Part shown: positions 35,684 to 45,440 of the stretch, piece by piece | Layout of the letters: each line of letters begins with the position of its first letter | How positions within the stretch are numbered: the stretch's first letter is position 1 | Assembly (NCBI GenBank): GCA_016717655.1 | Contig: JADKFC010000012.1 | Coordinates: 1-64,000 of the forward strand | Direction of reading: 5' to 3' | Length of the DNA: 64,000 bases | From: Saprospiraceae bacterium | Lineage (GTDB): Bacteria > Bacteroidota > Bacteroidia > Chitinophagales > Saprospiraceae | The notes under the pieces: generated by a model | The model's input: only the letters and a program-made list of their open reading frames with translations | Database searches by the model: none | What the model was told of the DNA's origin: nothing | Position numbers and translations under genes: made by a program

Positions 35684-36805
35684 ATGAAGTTTGAAGTTTC
35701 CTCTTCGGAGTTGTTGAAAAGCTTACAGGTGGCATCAGGCGTAATTGCACCCAGTCCCGTTTTGCCAGTGACGGAAGACTTTTTGTTTCAACTAAAGGGC
35801 AATACCCTTACCATCCGTGCTACCAACGTAGAGAACACGGTCATCACCAAAACAGAGGTGAATGGTATTGAGAAGGGAGAGATCGCCATTTCTGCCAAGA
35901 TGTTGCTGGAAACATTGAAGGCACTTCCAGACCAGCCAATCACTATTGGCCACGCGGAAGATGGCAACTCAAACGCCATTGAAATAGTATCCAGCTATGG
36001 TAAATACCACCTGGTGGGTGATAGTCCGGACGACTTTCCGATCATCAGCGAAGACGATGCAATGGAAACTTTTTCATTTGAGTGCCAAAAGTTATCCACA
36101 GCCCTGACCAAAACCTCATTTGCGGTAAGCAACGATGAAATGAGGCTGGCCATGACGGGAGTTTACATGTTAATCGACTACAACAAGGTTGTATTTGTAG
36201 CAACAGATGCACACAAGCTGGTAAAATATACCTTTGGCAATGTCAACACCGAAATTTCTGACTCCATCATTCTTTCTAAAAAACTAATTACCCTGTTGAA
36301 ATCTGCCCTTCCTGGACACGGAACGGTTGACATTAGTTTTAACCGCAAGAATGCGGTATTTCAATTTGGGGATACCAAAATAATTACCAAGTTGATTGAG
36401 GCCAAGTATCCGGATTACAACGCTGTGATCCCGGTAGAAAACCCCAATGAGCTTACCTCCAATAAAAAAGACTTGCAGAACTCTCTGAAAAGGATTGGTA
36501 TTTATGCCAACAAGTCCACCAATCAGGTAGTGCTCAATATGTCGGAAAATGCCCTTACGCTTTCAGCGCAGGACATCGATTTCAGCAATGAGGCCCAGGA
36601 GCAGCTGTCTTGCCGATATGCAGGAGAGGCCATGAGCATGGGCTTCAACTCAAAAATATTTGTGGAGCTGTTGAGCAACATCGATACCGAAGAGACCATC
36701 ATGCAAATGTCAACCCCAAGCAGAGCGGCCATCATTTTGCCATCAGAGCAGGAATCAGATGAGCACATTATGATGCTGATCATGCCCGTGCTGTCTGGCT
36801 ATTAA
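35684..36805 (+). CDS. dnaN: DNA polymerase III beta subunit (sliding clamp)
   Basis: A 373-residue clamp with the normal three-domain length. It begins MKFEVSSSELLKSLQVASGV and shows conserved clamp segments ISAKMLLETLKALPD (about residues 69-83), MRLAMTGVYM, VATDAHKLVKY (about 171-181), LNMSENALTLSAQD and the C-terminal MLIMPVLSGY (MPM/R-L type end). It forms the ring that tethers the polymerase to DNA. The stop overlaps nadD (TAATG), so the two are coupled. dnaA and recF are not in this window. The integrative element sits directly upstream. Confidence 0.96.
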   Translation: MKFEVSSSELLKSLQVASGVIAPSPVLPVTEDFLFQLKGNTLTIRATNVENTVITKTEVNGIEKGEIAISAKMLLETLKALPDQPITIGHAEDGNSNAIEIVSSYGKYHLVGDSPDDFPIISEDDAMETFSFECQKLSTALTKTSFAVSNDEMRLAMTGVYMLIDYNKVVFVATDAHKLVKYTFGNVNTEISDSIILSKKLITLLKSALPGHGTVDISFNRKNAVFQFGDTKIITKLIEAKYPDYNAVIPVENPNELTSNKKDLQNSLKRIGIYANKSTNQVVLNMSENALTLSAQDIDFSNEAQEQLSCRYAGEAMSMGFNSKIFVELLSNIDTEETIMQMSTPSRAAIILPSEQESDEHIMMLIMPVLSGY

Positions 36806-37389
36806 TGGCGGGAGCGGGTAAAAAAATCGGACTTTTTTTCGGATCCTTTAATCCTGTACACACAGGACACATGATCATTGCCAACTACATGGTTACAAAG
36901 GCAGATCTGGACGAAGTATGGATGGTAGTGAGTCCGCACAATCCCTTAAAAGATAAAAAGAGCCTGGCCAACGATCACGACCGACTCCACCTGGTGAACC
37001 TGGCCATAGGAGACAATGCCAGAATAAAGGCGTCAAACATCGAGTTTTCCCTGCCCAAGCCATCTTATACCATAGACACACTTACCTATCTCGAAGAAAA
37101 ATATCCACAACATCAATTTGTATTATTGATGGGGGGCGACAACCTACAATCGCTTGACAAGTGGAAGAACCATGAAAAAATAGTGGAACATAACATATAC
37201 GTATACAAAAGGCCCGGTAGCAACGGAGGGATTTATGAAAACCACCTCAACATCCACTACATGGAGGCCCCACTGCTGGACATATCTGCCACCTATATTC
37301 GTGAATGTATCAAACAAGGGCTGTCAATCGAGTACCTGGTACCGGACAGGGTCTATTCTTATCTGCTCAATTCCCGATTGTATAAATAA
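36805..37389 (+). CDS. nadD: Nicotinate-nucleotide adenylyltransferase
   Basis: A 194-residue nucleotidyltransferase. The N-terminal GLFFGSFNPVHTGHMIIANY contains the GSFNPxHxGH nucleotide-binding motif (about residues 12-22). The C-terminal LLDISATYIRECIKQG carries the ISxTxIR motif. It adenylates nicotinate mononucleotide to deamido-NAD in NAD synthesis. It overlaps dnaN by one base and ends six bases before the convergent metallopeptidase gene. Confidence 0.94.
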   Translation: MAGAGKKIGLFFGSFNPVHTGHMIIANYMVTKADLDEVWMVVSPHNPLKDKKSLANDHDRLHLVNLAIGDNARIKASNIEFSLPKPSYTIDTLTYLEEKYPQHQFVLLMGGDNLQSLDKWKNHEKIVEHNIYVYKRPGSNGGIYENHLNIHYMEAPLLDISATYIRECIKQGLSIEYLVPDRVYSYLLNSRLYK

Positions 37390-37395
37390 GCGCGG

Positions 37396-40300
37396 TTACG
37401 GTTTGAGCGTACATGCACCTGTCAGCGAAACCGTACCGGCCCCCTGATTTCTGAGGAGGGAAGTATGGGTTACCGACGGATTTTTAATCAGGTCAATGTC
37501 AACCAAATTTAAATTTCCGGCATTTCTAATGGCTCCATCAGCAGCTCCCGAAGCCTTGATGTTGAGACCGATCAGGGTTACCGTCTGACCAGGGGTCACT
37601 TCCACTGTTGGAGAAGAGGATGCGTTGGTAGAAATGGTAATATTGTCTGCAGGATTTGCCTTAAAAACGATGCTCTTGTTGATCACAAGGGTTGAAGTTC
37701 CCAAATCGAGGGTTAGGTTTTTGAGGCTTGAGTTGAAATAGATGGTATCACCGGATAAAGAACAAGAAACAGCATTGAGCAAGCTGCCGATGCCTGTAGA
37801 GTAAGGATGCTCTACCTGCAGGTGGCAAAAACCATTGTAACAACCTACCCAGCCCCAGTTGGTTAAAAAACCACCGTCGCCGGCAGCAACATCTTGTACT
37901 TTCAGCTTCCAGTTGCCAATAGGATTGACGTCTTGAAAAAGAGAGAAGGGGTTGGTGGGTTTATAGCTCATGCCATTGGTAGGTGGGCAAGGAAAGGCGC
38001 TGCTCGAAGCGGCATCGCTGAGGTTAATGTTAAAATTATCTTCGCCGTTGCAGGGTTGATCCCAAAAGAGCAGCTCTGTGCCTAGGGGATCCCGTAGGAA
38101 AAACTTTAGGTTGTCTACATTGGTATGTTGGCCTTCGAGGTCATAAATTTCTGCCGTTGTTAAACGTCCGCGGTCAAAAATGAACTGCTGTGATTCAACA
38201 GTAGAAGGGGCTCCCGAAGAAATGGTTTGAGGAATATCTCCGGATTTATAATACATGCAGTTATCTGTAGAAAAAGAAGAAGCCGCACTCCAGGGGTTGT
38301 TAGCGCAATTATTCACTCCGCGAACTCTCCAGAAATAGGTGCTTTGACCGAGGAGGGGTAAATTTAAAGATGCAGCGTTAGAGCCTGCATTCCCCGATGC
38401 GGCAAGGAAAGAAAATGAAGAAGATAGAGAAACCTCAAAATTATAGGCAGCTGCGCCGGATAGTCCATTCCATGACAAATCAGGAAGGTACCACACACCG
38501 GTTGCACCTGAAGCAGGAGCAATGAGGGTGGGTGCAGCCAAAGGAGCCTGAACGATAAGCACCAGGTTGACATCTTTGATGATGCTGCCACTGGTACCCC
38601 GTACGGTTACATTGTACGTGCCATCTGCGCCGGTAAGGTTAGAAATGGTCATCACCGAAGAAGCATTGGGGGCTACCGGATTGGTAGAAAATGAAGCCAC
38701 AGCACCCGGAGGCAGGTTGAGTGCCGATAAGGTTACGTTTTGTGTAAAGCCATTGACAGGAGAAACAGAAACCGTTGTTTGTCCCTGGCCGGTGTTGCAC
38801 AAAACAACCTCACCCGGCTCCAGTGATAAGTTGAAAGTAGCCGGATTGGCTATGATGGTGATGTTGGCATTGTTGACATCATAAAATACATTGTTGGCAG
38901 CTCTTACCATGATGCGGGCCGTTGTGGAGGTGCCGAGCGGTAGGGTCACCGTTTCGGTGCCATCATTGGCGGTGCCAGTAGCCAAAGTGACCGGATAGGT
39001 AAGACCGCCATCATAAGACAAAAGGATGTTTACACTGGCACAGTTTACCGGAGAGTTGGTGGTGTTAGCAACATTCCAGGTGATGGTGGCCGGGGCTCCT
39101 TCTGTTAAGTTGGATGCCGTATTTTGGGATGTTATAATAAAAGGACCGATGCCGGCTACGGTGGTGACGGTCATGTTTTCTTCATCGCTGCAACCAGCAA
39201 CCGTGTGGAAGTCACGCACAGTTGAACGGAAATTTAATGTTCGACCTACAGAAGGCACAACCTCCCAGGTATTGGCTGTACTTCCGGTTAGTACTGTTGA
39301 CAGGGCAGGAAAATACCTTGAGGGCGAAGAAATAGGAGTGTTGCTTCTAAAGTTTGGACCATTGTTGTTTGTTGCTTGTGGGGGTTGAGGTTGTGTGCCG
39401 CCATTATTAAACTGTTCCCAGCAATATTTTAATGGGTCTCCATCACCATCAGTTGCAGATGCAGTTAAAACAAAAGGAGTTGAGATGGGAACTGAATAAT
39501 TAGTCAAGGCGGCCATAACAGGAGCCTGGTTTACGAAAGAAATAACAGCATGGCAGTTATTGGCCGCCAATACGGTTTTGATTTCTTGCATACTGCGTGC
39601 ATGATAATAGGCATCGCTGTTGCTTTGTACATTGGGAGAACAGATACCGGCATAACCCATAATGGTAGATGCACTTCCAGGCTCATATGCCGAGTTGTTA
39701 GAACGATTACAGGCGTTGTATTGGGTGTGGTTGGCTCCTAACTGGTGCCCCATTTCGTGGGCAACATAATCAATAGAAAAAGGATCTCCAATGGGAGTAG
39801 ACTGACCAGTAACACCTTTTGCTTTAAAATTAGTAACACAAATGCAACAAAGAAGCAATTCCTCCTCCACCTGTGCTGAAAACATGGCCCATATATCGTA
39901 ATTGGCAGTCCCGATGATGTTATCACAGGTTGTCTGATTTTCACCCAGCATTGCACTGCCATTGCCATTGTTAAAAGGATCTGAGCCAGAATCATAGTAA
40001 AAGACACTAGCGGTATTTGCAACTAAAAGAAACCGGATGGTAACATCTTGCTCCAATACACCATTCACCCTGTTCATCACAACAGTTACTGCAGAAAGCA
40101 CTAAGCTTGATTGCGAAGAAGACATGGCGCCATGAAAGTTGGAGTATTCTGCCGTTGTAGCGATTGCAAGTCTATAGGAACGAAAAACACAATCACCAAC
40201 CCTATCAGCATTATCATGGTTATGTCGATCTTCGTCTTCTTCCTGAAAACCACAAGACCACTCGTTGGTATTGACAAGGTCTTTTTTATAGTAAACCACT

Positions 40301-40764
40301 TTATGCGCCTTATCTCCCCGCTGAAAGTGATCGATGTAGGAATTTCCCGCTTCTTCGGTGATTACGGCGCGAAAACCATAATCGGTATAATCAGCCCTGA
40401 TGCGTTTATGCGGATCGGTTACAGAAACCCCGTGAAAGGTTCTGATATGAGGGTATTGTGCCGCCAGAGGTGCCTCCATCATATCATATTGCACCATTCG
40501 ATACTGATCCAAGCTACCATCAGCTGAAGGAACAGAAATAATGGTATTGCTTTGTGAGGGTTTCACTTCAGATTCGTGTGGAGCCGACCACAGCAGTTCT
40601 CTCATGGCAACATCATCTGAGGTGTAGGTTTTATACACTACGGGTACGATGTCGCGGGAACCAGTTGAATTAATAGAAGAAGGGTTTACAATTGACCAAC
40701 TTTGGCCAAAAGCAGATAGGGATGTCAGCACGATCAGAGCCAACAGGGGAGCCTTGAAATTCAT
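37396..40764 (-). CDS. Reprolysin-like zinc metallopeptidase with P domain
   Basis: A 1122-residue secreted protease. Signal peptide MNFKAPLLALIVLTSLSAFG is followed by a propeptide of about 185 residues. The catalytic domain carries HEMGHQLGANH (a HExxHxxGxxH metzincin site) and a Met-turn STIMGYAG. Fibronectin/Ig-like modules follow (for example SYDGGLTYPVTLATG and the VNLVLIVQAP region). A proprotein-convertase P domain lies near 880-1000 (FDRGRLTTAEIYDLEGQHTN, then WKLKVQDVAAGDGG). A repeat-like C-terminal piece ends in CTLKP. No T9SS sorting domain is recognisable, which is unusual among Bacteroidota members of this kind. Substrate unknown. Confidence 0.88.
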   Translation of the reverse strand: MNFKAPLLALIVLTSLSAFGQSWSIVNPSSINSTGSRDIVPVVYKTYTSDDVAMRELLWSAPHESEVKPSQSNTIISVPSADGSLDQYRMVQYDMMEAPLAAQYPHIRTFHGVSVTDPHKRIRADYTDYGFRAVITEEAGNSYIDHFQRGDKAHKVVYYKKDLVNTNEWSCGFQEEDEDRHNHDNADRVGDCVFRSYRLAIATTAEYSNFHGAMSSSQSSLVLSAVTVVMNRVNGVLEQDVTIRFLLVANTASVFYYDSGSDPFNNGNGSAMLGENQTTCDNIIGTANYDIWAMFSAQVEEELLLCCICVTNFKAKGVTGQSTPIGDPFSIDYVAHEMGHQLGANHTQYNACNRSNNSAYEPGSASTIMGYAGICSPNVQSNSDAYYHARSMQEIKTVLAANNCHAVISFVNQAPVMAALTNYSVPISTPFVLTASATDGDGDPLKYCWEQFNNGGTQPQPPQATNNNGPNFRSNTPISSPSRYFPALSTVLTGSTANTWEVVPSVGRTLNFRSTVRDFHTVAGCSDEENMTVTTVAGIGPFIITSQNTASNLTEGAPATITWNVANTTNSPVNCASVNILLSYDGGLTYPVTLATGTANDGTETVTLPLGTSTTARIMVRAANNVFYDVNNANITIIANPATFNLSLEPGEVVLCNTGQGQTTVSVSPVNGFTQNVTLSALNLPPGAVASFSTNPVAPNASSVMTISNLTGADGTYNVTVRGTSGSIIKDVNLVLIVQAPLAAPTLIAPASGATGVWYLPDLSWNGLSGAAAYNFEVSLSSSFSFLAASGNAGSNAASLNLPLLGQSTYFWRVRGVNNCANNPWSAASSFSTDNCMYYKSGDIPQTISSGAPSTVESQQFIFDRGRLTTAEIYDLEGQHTNVDNLKFFLRDPLGTELLFWDQPCNGEDNFNINLSDAASSSAFPCPPTNGMSYKPTNPFSLFQDVNPIGNWKLKVQDVAAGDGGFLTNWGWVGCYNGFCHLQVEHPYSTGIGSLLNAVSCSLSGDTIYFNSSLKNLTLDLGTSTLVINKSIVFKANPADNITISTNASSSPTVEVTPGQTVTLIGLNIKASGAADGAIRNAGNLNLVDIDLIKNPSVTHTSLLRNQGAGTVSLTGACTLKP

Positions 40765-40869
40765 TCGAAATTCGTATGTTTTAAATCAGATGCAAAAATA
40801 ACAATCTTGTACTATTGTTTTAACAAATAATATACCGAAATAAACACACGAAACCCTCAAATGGACAAA

Positions 40870-41229
40870 TCAGGCAGCAGTTCTGTTTTTTCTGGCCTGA
40901 ATAAAGCTGCGGATGAAATAAAACAGGGAAACGGCATTGGTCAACACCATGGTAGCCACACGCACTAGAGGCATGGTTTCTCCTTTGGAAATGGCAGAAG
41001 GCAGGGGTTTGATGGCCAGAGAAAGAAAGGCAATCAAGGTAACAATTACGGCAATGTGTGCCTGGGCTTTTTGTTCGTTTTTAACCCCTTGGCTCATCAC
41101 TACCAAAATAACACCCAAAAAGACAGGGATTAAAGCAGTTGGTGATGGATTTGAGGATGAAAAATAAGCCCATGATCCCATTACGATCATTACTACGGCG
41201 TTGAGTAAGTTGGCGGTATGCGCTGTCAT
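40870..41229 (-). CDS. Small four-helix membrane protein of unknown function
   Basis: A 119-residue protein with about four hydrophobic helices (residues 8-24, 32-48, 58-75 and 88-105) and a basic C-terminus (QARKNRTAA). No catalytic motif. I do not recognise a named family; similar short proteins are common in Bacteroidota and Verrucomicrobia-like genomes. It is followed on the same strand by the metallopeptidase gene, but the 100-base gap and that gene's own leader make a shared transcript uncertain. Confidence 0.6.
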   Translation of the reverse strand: MTAHTANLLNAVVMIVMGSWAYFSSSNPSPTALIPVFLGVILVVMSQGVKNEQKAQAHIAVIVTLIAFLSLAIKPLPSAISKGETMPLVRVATMVLTNAVSLFYFIRSFIQARKNRTAA

Positions 41230-41275
41230 GTTTTATAGTTTTAAGATAAACAAGGGTTTTGGAAAAGGGTTTTGA

Positions 41276-42265
41276 TTACTTCAAAATGTTGTCAATGGCA
41301 ACGAGTTCATCGGCAGTAAATTGGGTGTTTTGAATGCTATTAAGGTTGTTGCCGAGTTGTTCCACGCTACTTGCCCCAATTAGTACGGTAGTGATCTGTG
41401 AGGTGCGCAGCAACCAGGCAATGGCCAATTGAGAAATACTTTGTGAGCGGGCATCGGCAATGGTTTTGAGGGCCAGCACCTGATTTATGCGATGCTCGGA
41501 AACTTCTTCCCGGTGCAAGAAGCCATGAGACTTGGCGGCACGAGAGTCTGCAGGGATGCCATGGAGGTAACGATCGGTAAGCAAGCCCTGGGCAAGGGGA
41601 GAAAAAGGAATACAGCCCACACCGTTTTCACGCAAAACATCGAGCAAGCCCTCTTCTGCATCTCTTACAAACATAGAATACTTGGGCTGGTGTATCAGGC
41701 AAGAAACACCCATCTCTTCCAGGATTTCTAACGCCAAACGGCTTTGCTCCGCATCGTAGTTGGACAAGCCCACATACAAGGCCTTGCCTGAATCCAGGGC
41801 CTGCACAAGGGCGCCCATGGTTTCTTCCAAAGGTGTATTGGGGTCGGGGCGGTGTGAATAAAAAATATCTACATAGTCGAGCTTCATTCTTTTTAAACTC
41901 TGGTCGAGGCTGCTGATGAGGTATTTTTTGCTTCCCCATTCGCCATAAGGACCTGGCCACATGCGGTAGCCGGCTTTGGTAGAAATGATCAACTCATCGC
42001 GCAGATAGCCCGGAAAGTCTTTGGCAAGAATCCTTCCAAAGTTTTCTTCTGCACTGCCCGGAGGCGGCCCATAGTTGTTGGCCAGATCAAAGTGGGTAAC
42101 GCCCTGATCAAAGGCAAAACGAACCATTGATCTGGCATTTTCAAAAACATCAACGCCACCAAAGTTGTGCCAGAGTCCCAAAGAAATTTCGGGTAACATC
42201 AAACCACTGTTTCCACAGCGGCGGTAGTTCATTTTTTCGTACCTCTCTTTATTTGGCTGATACAT
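41276..42265 (-). CDS. Aldo/keto reductase, YghZ-like (L-glyceraldehyde 3-phosphate reductase type)
   Basis: A 329-residue TIM-barrel oxidoreductase. The N-terminus YRRCGNSGLMLPEISLGLWH and the segment HFDLANNYGPPPGSAEENFG (Asp and Tyr of the catalytic set) match the YghZ/Kv-beta-like group. The catalytic Lys is in ELIISTKAGYRMWPGP and the His in DIFYSHRPDPNTP. NADPH-binding segments follow (SPLAQGLLTDRYL and LIGASSVEQLGNN). Members reduce methylglyoxal or L-glyceraldehyde 3-phosphate. It lies nine bases after the M29 aminopeptidase and is probably on the same transcript. Confidence 0.88.
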   Translation of the reverse strand: MYQPNKERYEKMNYRRCGNSGLMLPEISLGLWHNFGGVDVFENARSMVRFAFDQGVTHFDLANNYGPPPGSAEENFGRILAKDFPGYLRDELIISTKAGYRMWPGPYGEWGSKKYLISSLDQSLKRMKLDYVDIFYSHRPDPNTPLEETMGALVQALDSGKALYVGLSNYDAEQSRLALEILEEMGVSCLIHQPKYSMFVRDAEEGLLDVLRENGVGCIPFSPLAQGLLTDRYLHGIPADSRAAKSHGFLHREEVSEHRINQVLALKTIADARSQSISQLAIAWLLRTSQITTVLIGASSVEQLGNNLNSIQNTQFTADELVAIDNILK

Positions 42266-42274
42266 GCTATGGAT

Positions 42275-43366
42275 TTAAATTATAAATACGCCTTTATCAT
42301 AAATACGGTTACCGTCGGCCAGTATTTCGCCGTCTGCCATGTTGGCGATCATGTCCCAGTGGATGGCAGACTGGTTTTGACCCCCCGTCTGTTTGTAACT
42401 TTGCCCGATGGCCATGTGGATGGTACCACCAATTTTTTCATCAAATAATATGTTTTTGGTGCTGCGGGTAATATCATAGTTAGTGCCAACAGCTACCTCA
42501 CCAAAACGGCGGGCCCCATCGATCTCAAAGATGCGATCCAGCAAGTCACGCCCCTGTTCGGCGTCCCAGCTTACCACGTTGCCATCTTTGACCTCCAGGG
42601 TAATACCCCTGATTTCTTTGCCTTGATAAATAGAGGGAACGTCAAAATGGATGTGACCATTGACGCTGTCTTCTATCGGACCGGTATATACCTCTCCTGA
42701 AGGCATGTTGGCTTTGCCATCGGAGTTGATCCAGATCCGGTCTTTTACAGAAAAAGTAATATCGGATTTTGAATTTTTGTATGTGATGGAAGAACAACGG
42801 TTGAGGTAATCTACCAAGTGTTGCTGGCCGGCCCCCAGGTCAGCCCATGCTTTGATTGGGTCGTCAACATTGAGTTTGCATGCATGAAAAACAAATTCTG
42901 CGTACTCCTCCAAGCTCATATCCGCCTCTTGTGCTGCTGCCAGGGTCGGAAACTGGCAAAGATTGCGACGCATGGCACCCGACCCCGTTCTGTCAAAATA
43001 GATGGTATTGAGTTCCGCTCCGGCTGCCAACTTTCGTTTTTGTCTTTCCGGATCAAACTCACCGTCCTCTCTGAGATTATAAGGCGCCCTAATCACCAGA
43101 TAGGCATCAAAGGTTTTTATTGCCAGTTCTTGAAAAGGAGAAACGAGATCCAATAAGTTGTCTTTAGCGTGGTGCATGTATAACGCACCCATGCCTTCAA
43201 AACCAAAAGAAAACTCGATTTGAGCTCCTATGGAACAAGCCTCTTTGTAAAGTTCTCTGGCCAGGGGTTCTGCCAAAAAAGTAGTTGAAACCAATACCTT
43301 GTCTCCTTCTTTTATAGAGAGGCAGTATTGCAATAATAAGCGTGCATATTTATTCCAGTTCTCCAT
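42275..43366 (-). CDS. M29 family aminopeptidase
   Basis: This 363-residue cytoplasmic metallopeptidase matches the thermophilic-type M29 family (AmpS/aminopeptidase T). It shows an opening NWNKYARLLLQYCLSIKEGD, the metal-ligand segment MPSGEVYTGPIEDSVNGHIH, then EVKDGNVVSWDAEQG and FGEVAVGTNYDITRSTKN. The C-terminus contains HMAIGQSYKQTGGQNQSAIH followed by WDMI. The two catalytic metals are bound by Glu, His and Asp residues in these stretches. It overlaps the upstream hflX gene by 17 bases and precedes the aldo/keto reductase. Confidence 0.88.
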   Translation of the reverse strand: MENWNKYARLLLQYCLSIKEGDKVLVSTTFLAEPLARELYKEACSIGAQIEFSFGFEGMGALYMHHAKDNLLDLVSPFQELAIKTFDAYLVIRAPYNLREDGEFDPERQKRKLAAGAELNTIYFDRTGSGAMRRNLCQFPTLAAAQEADMSLEEYAEFVFHACKLNVDDPIKAWADLGAGQQHLVDYLNRCSSITYKNSKSDITFSVKDRIWINSDGKANMPSGEVYTGPIEDSVNGHIHFDVPSIYQGKEIRGITLEVKDGNVVSWDAEQGRDLLDRIFEIDGARRFGEVAVGTNYDITRSTKNILFDEKIGGTIHMAIGQSYKQTGGQNQSAIHWDMIANMADGEILADGNRIYDKGVFII

Positions 43367-44594
43367 TGTATTCTGTGTCCCAGCCCTTGGGTCGGTATGG
43401 GTATCTGATGGTGTATTGAATTTCTATCATATCTTTCATTTTGTTGCGCAGCTCTGCAATGTTTTCCTTGGTCACTGCTGAAATGAAGATGTTGTCGTGT
43501 TCAAAATTGTGTTTTAAATTGGACTTTAGCTCGTCCATGATTTCCTTTTGGGTATTTTCATCGAGGTATTTGTCGAAGTTTTTTTCGCGGTACAAGTCCA
43601 CTTTGTTAAAAACAAGCAAGGTGGGTTTGTTGTCGGCGTTTAACTCTTTGAGGGTGTTGTGAACGGTGCGAATGTGGTCCATAAACTGCGGATGGGCCAG
43701 GTCGACAACGTGAATCAGGATGTCGCTTTCTACTACTTCATCGAGGGTGCTTTTAAAACTTTCAATTAGGTGGTGGGGAAGTTTGCGGATAAAACCAACG
43801 GTATCATAAAGCAGGAAGGGCATGCTGCCAATCACCACCTTTCTTACCGTAGTATCCAGGGTGGCAAATAGTTTATTTTCTGCCAGTACTTCTGACTTGC
43901 TGAGCAGGTTCATCAAGGTAGATTTGCCCACATTGGTATAGCCCACCAGCGCGACACGAATCAGTTCGCCACGGGTCTTGCGTTGGGTTTGAGATTGTTT
44001 GTTAATTTTGGCCAGCCTTTCTTTGAGGAGGGCAATTTTATCTCTAACGATTCGGCGGTCGGTTTCAATTTCCTGTTCACCGGGTCCGCGCATACCTATA
44101 CCCCCTTTTTGCCTTTCCAGGTGGGTCCACATACCCCTGAGCCTGGGCAACAAGTACTGGGTTTGTGCCAGCTCCACCTGGGTTTTTGCCTGAGCGGTTT
44201 GAGCCCTACTGGCAAAAATATCAAGGATAAGGGTGCTTCGGTCAACAATTTTAACCTTGAGGTTTTCCTCCAGGATGTTGATTTGTTTACCAGACAAGTC
44301 GTCGTCAAAAACGGCCAGGGTGATTTGAGGGTGGTCATTGATGTATCGCGCAATCTCTTCCATCTTACCCTTGCCTATAAAGGTTCTGGGGTCAGGGTTT
44401 TGTTTTTGAACAAACGTTTTTAGTGTTTCAGCACCAGCCGTTTGTGCTAAAAATTCAAGCTCGTCGAGGTACTCGCGTACGAGTGATTCTGTCTGATCCT
44501 GGGTAACCAGCCCAACCAGAACACAATACTCCTGTTGAAGGACTTCAACCTGACGTGTTTTTTTGTTTAAATCCCAATTTTCACTCATGTACAA
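43350..44594 (-). CDS. hflX: GTPase HflX
   Basis: A 414-residue ribosome-associated GTPase. The N-terminal HflX domain contains KGKMEEIARYIND and the DRSTLILDIFASRAQTAQAK segment. A helical RGMWTHLERQKGGIGMRGPG linker follows. The G domain has G1 GYTNVGKST (about residue 216), G3 DTVGF and G4 NKVD. Known role: splits stalled or hibernating ribosomes under stress. Start alternatives at 44594 and 44588 differ by two residues. A -7-like TACTTTTG lies upstream on this strand. It heads the run hflX, M29 peptidase, aldo/keto reductase. Confidence 0.94.
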   Translation of the reverse strand: MYMSENWDLNKKTRQVEVLQQEYCVLVGLVTQDQTESLVREYLDELEFLAQTAGAETLKTFVQKQNPDPRTFIGKGKMEEIARYINDHPQITLAVFDDDLSGKQINILEENLKVKIVDRSTLILDIFASRAQTAQAKTQVELAQTQYLLPRLRGMWTHLERQKGGIGMRGPGEQEIETDRRIVRDKIALLKERLAKINKQSQTQRKTRGELIRVALVGYTNVGKSTLMNLLSKSEVLAENKLFATLDTTVRKVVIGSMPFLLYDTVGFIRKLPHHLIESFKSTLDEVVESDILIHVVDLAHPQFMDHIRTVHNTLKELNADNKPTLLVFNKVDLYREKNFDKYLDENTQKEIMDELKSNLKHNFEHDNIFISAVTKENIAELRNKMKDMIEIQYTIRYPYRPKGWDTEYNGELE

Positions 44595-44777
44595 TCGAAA
44601 AATCTTAGATCAAAAGTATAAAATTTTGACAACACAAGGTCTAATGCTTGTGAAGCAAATAAAATATGGTAAAAAGCCCCCTAATAATTATAATATAGCT
44701 ATTATTACACCCAAATTATGAAGGAGATTTATATCATCAACAACAGAAAGAACTAAAACATTCAAAACATTTAAAAC

Positions 44778-45248
44778 ATGAAAAGATTTTTTGTCTTATT
44801 GACCCTGATAATTGCTTTGTCAAATTCAACCCTTATTGCACAACAAACATATGAGTGGAAGTATTACGGACTTGAAGTAACAGTACCCAACGACTTTAAG
44901 GTTGTAAAAAACACCAATGAAGAGTTTGAAATGAAAGGCCAGGGCATGGGCATGTACATGTTTATTTTTGAAGGTGACATTACCGCAGAAGATATGGATG
45001 AGGCTGTAGCAGAGGCAGCCTTAAGCATGGATATGCAGGAGGTAGATGCAGCACATGTTATTCAGGGCGACGGTCTTGATGGATTTTATGTTGAGGGCTT
45101 TAAAGACGGTGTTCGCGTGATGCTGGCAGGTATGATTGATCCTAAGAGCCAAACCAACTTTATGATGCTCATCACTTTTTATGATGAAGACGGAGTAGCA
45201 GAGTCGGATGCCATAGACATCATCAACAGCGTTACTTCTACAAAATAA
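44778..45248 (+). CDS. Small exported protein of unknown function
   Basis: A 156-residue protein with signal peptide MKRFFVLLTLIIALSNSTLIA. The mature part starts YEWKYYGLEVTVPNDFKVVK and is acidic, with one alpha/beta domain (EDITAEDMD-like helix, then DGFYVEGFKDGVRVMLAG and SQTNFMMLITFYDEDG). This resembles short periplasmic proteins of the PsbP-like or DUF1795-like type, but no assignment is safe. Monocistronic, followed by a hairpin at 45258-45282. Confidence 0.65.
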   Translation: MKRFFVLLTLIIALSNSTLIAQQTYEWKYYGLEVTVPNDFKVVKNTNEEFEMKGQGMGMYMFIFEGDITAEDMDEAVAEAALSMDMQEVDAAHVIQGDGLDGFYVEGFKDGVRVMLAGMIDPKSQTNFMMLITFYDEDGVAESDAIDIINSVTSTK

Positions 45249-45257
45249 AATAAAAAA

Positions 45258-45282
45258 GGGGAGAAGAAAAAACATTCTCCCC
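45258..45282 (+). terminator. Hairpin after the small exported protein gene
   Basis: The stem GGGGAGAA / TTCTCCCC (45258-45265 and 45275-45282) lies ten bases after the stop. No T run follows, so it may be a weak terminator or a stabilising 3' hairpin. Confidence 0.55.
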
Positions 45283-45356
45283 CCGTTCATGGAATGATTA
45301 CGGGGTACTGAGCAGGTATTCCCGTGGGGGTATCAAACCCATGCCAAAAGCTTGCC

Positions 45357-45392
45357 AAAGGCCCAAAAAGGAGAAATCATTTTTGGGCCTTT
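45357..45392. terminator. Long perfect hairpin in the intergenic region
   Basis: A 13-base-pair inverted repeat AAAGGCCCAAAAA / TTTTTGGGCCTTT (45357-45369 and 45380-45392) with a 10-base loop. Its T-rich arm could act as a terminator in either direction. It lies before the GH65 gene. Confidence 0.65.
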
Positions 45393-45440
45393 GTAATATT
45401 TAAATTATTTGTTGCGAAGTCTTAACTATTTTTACCCAGG

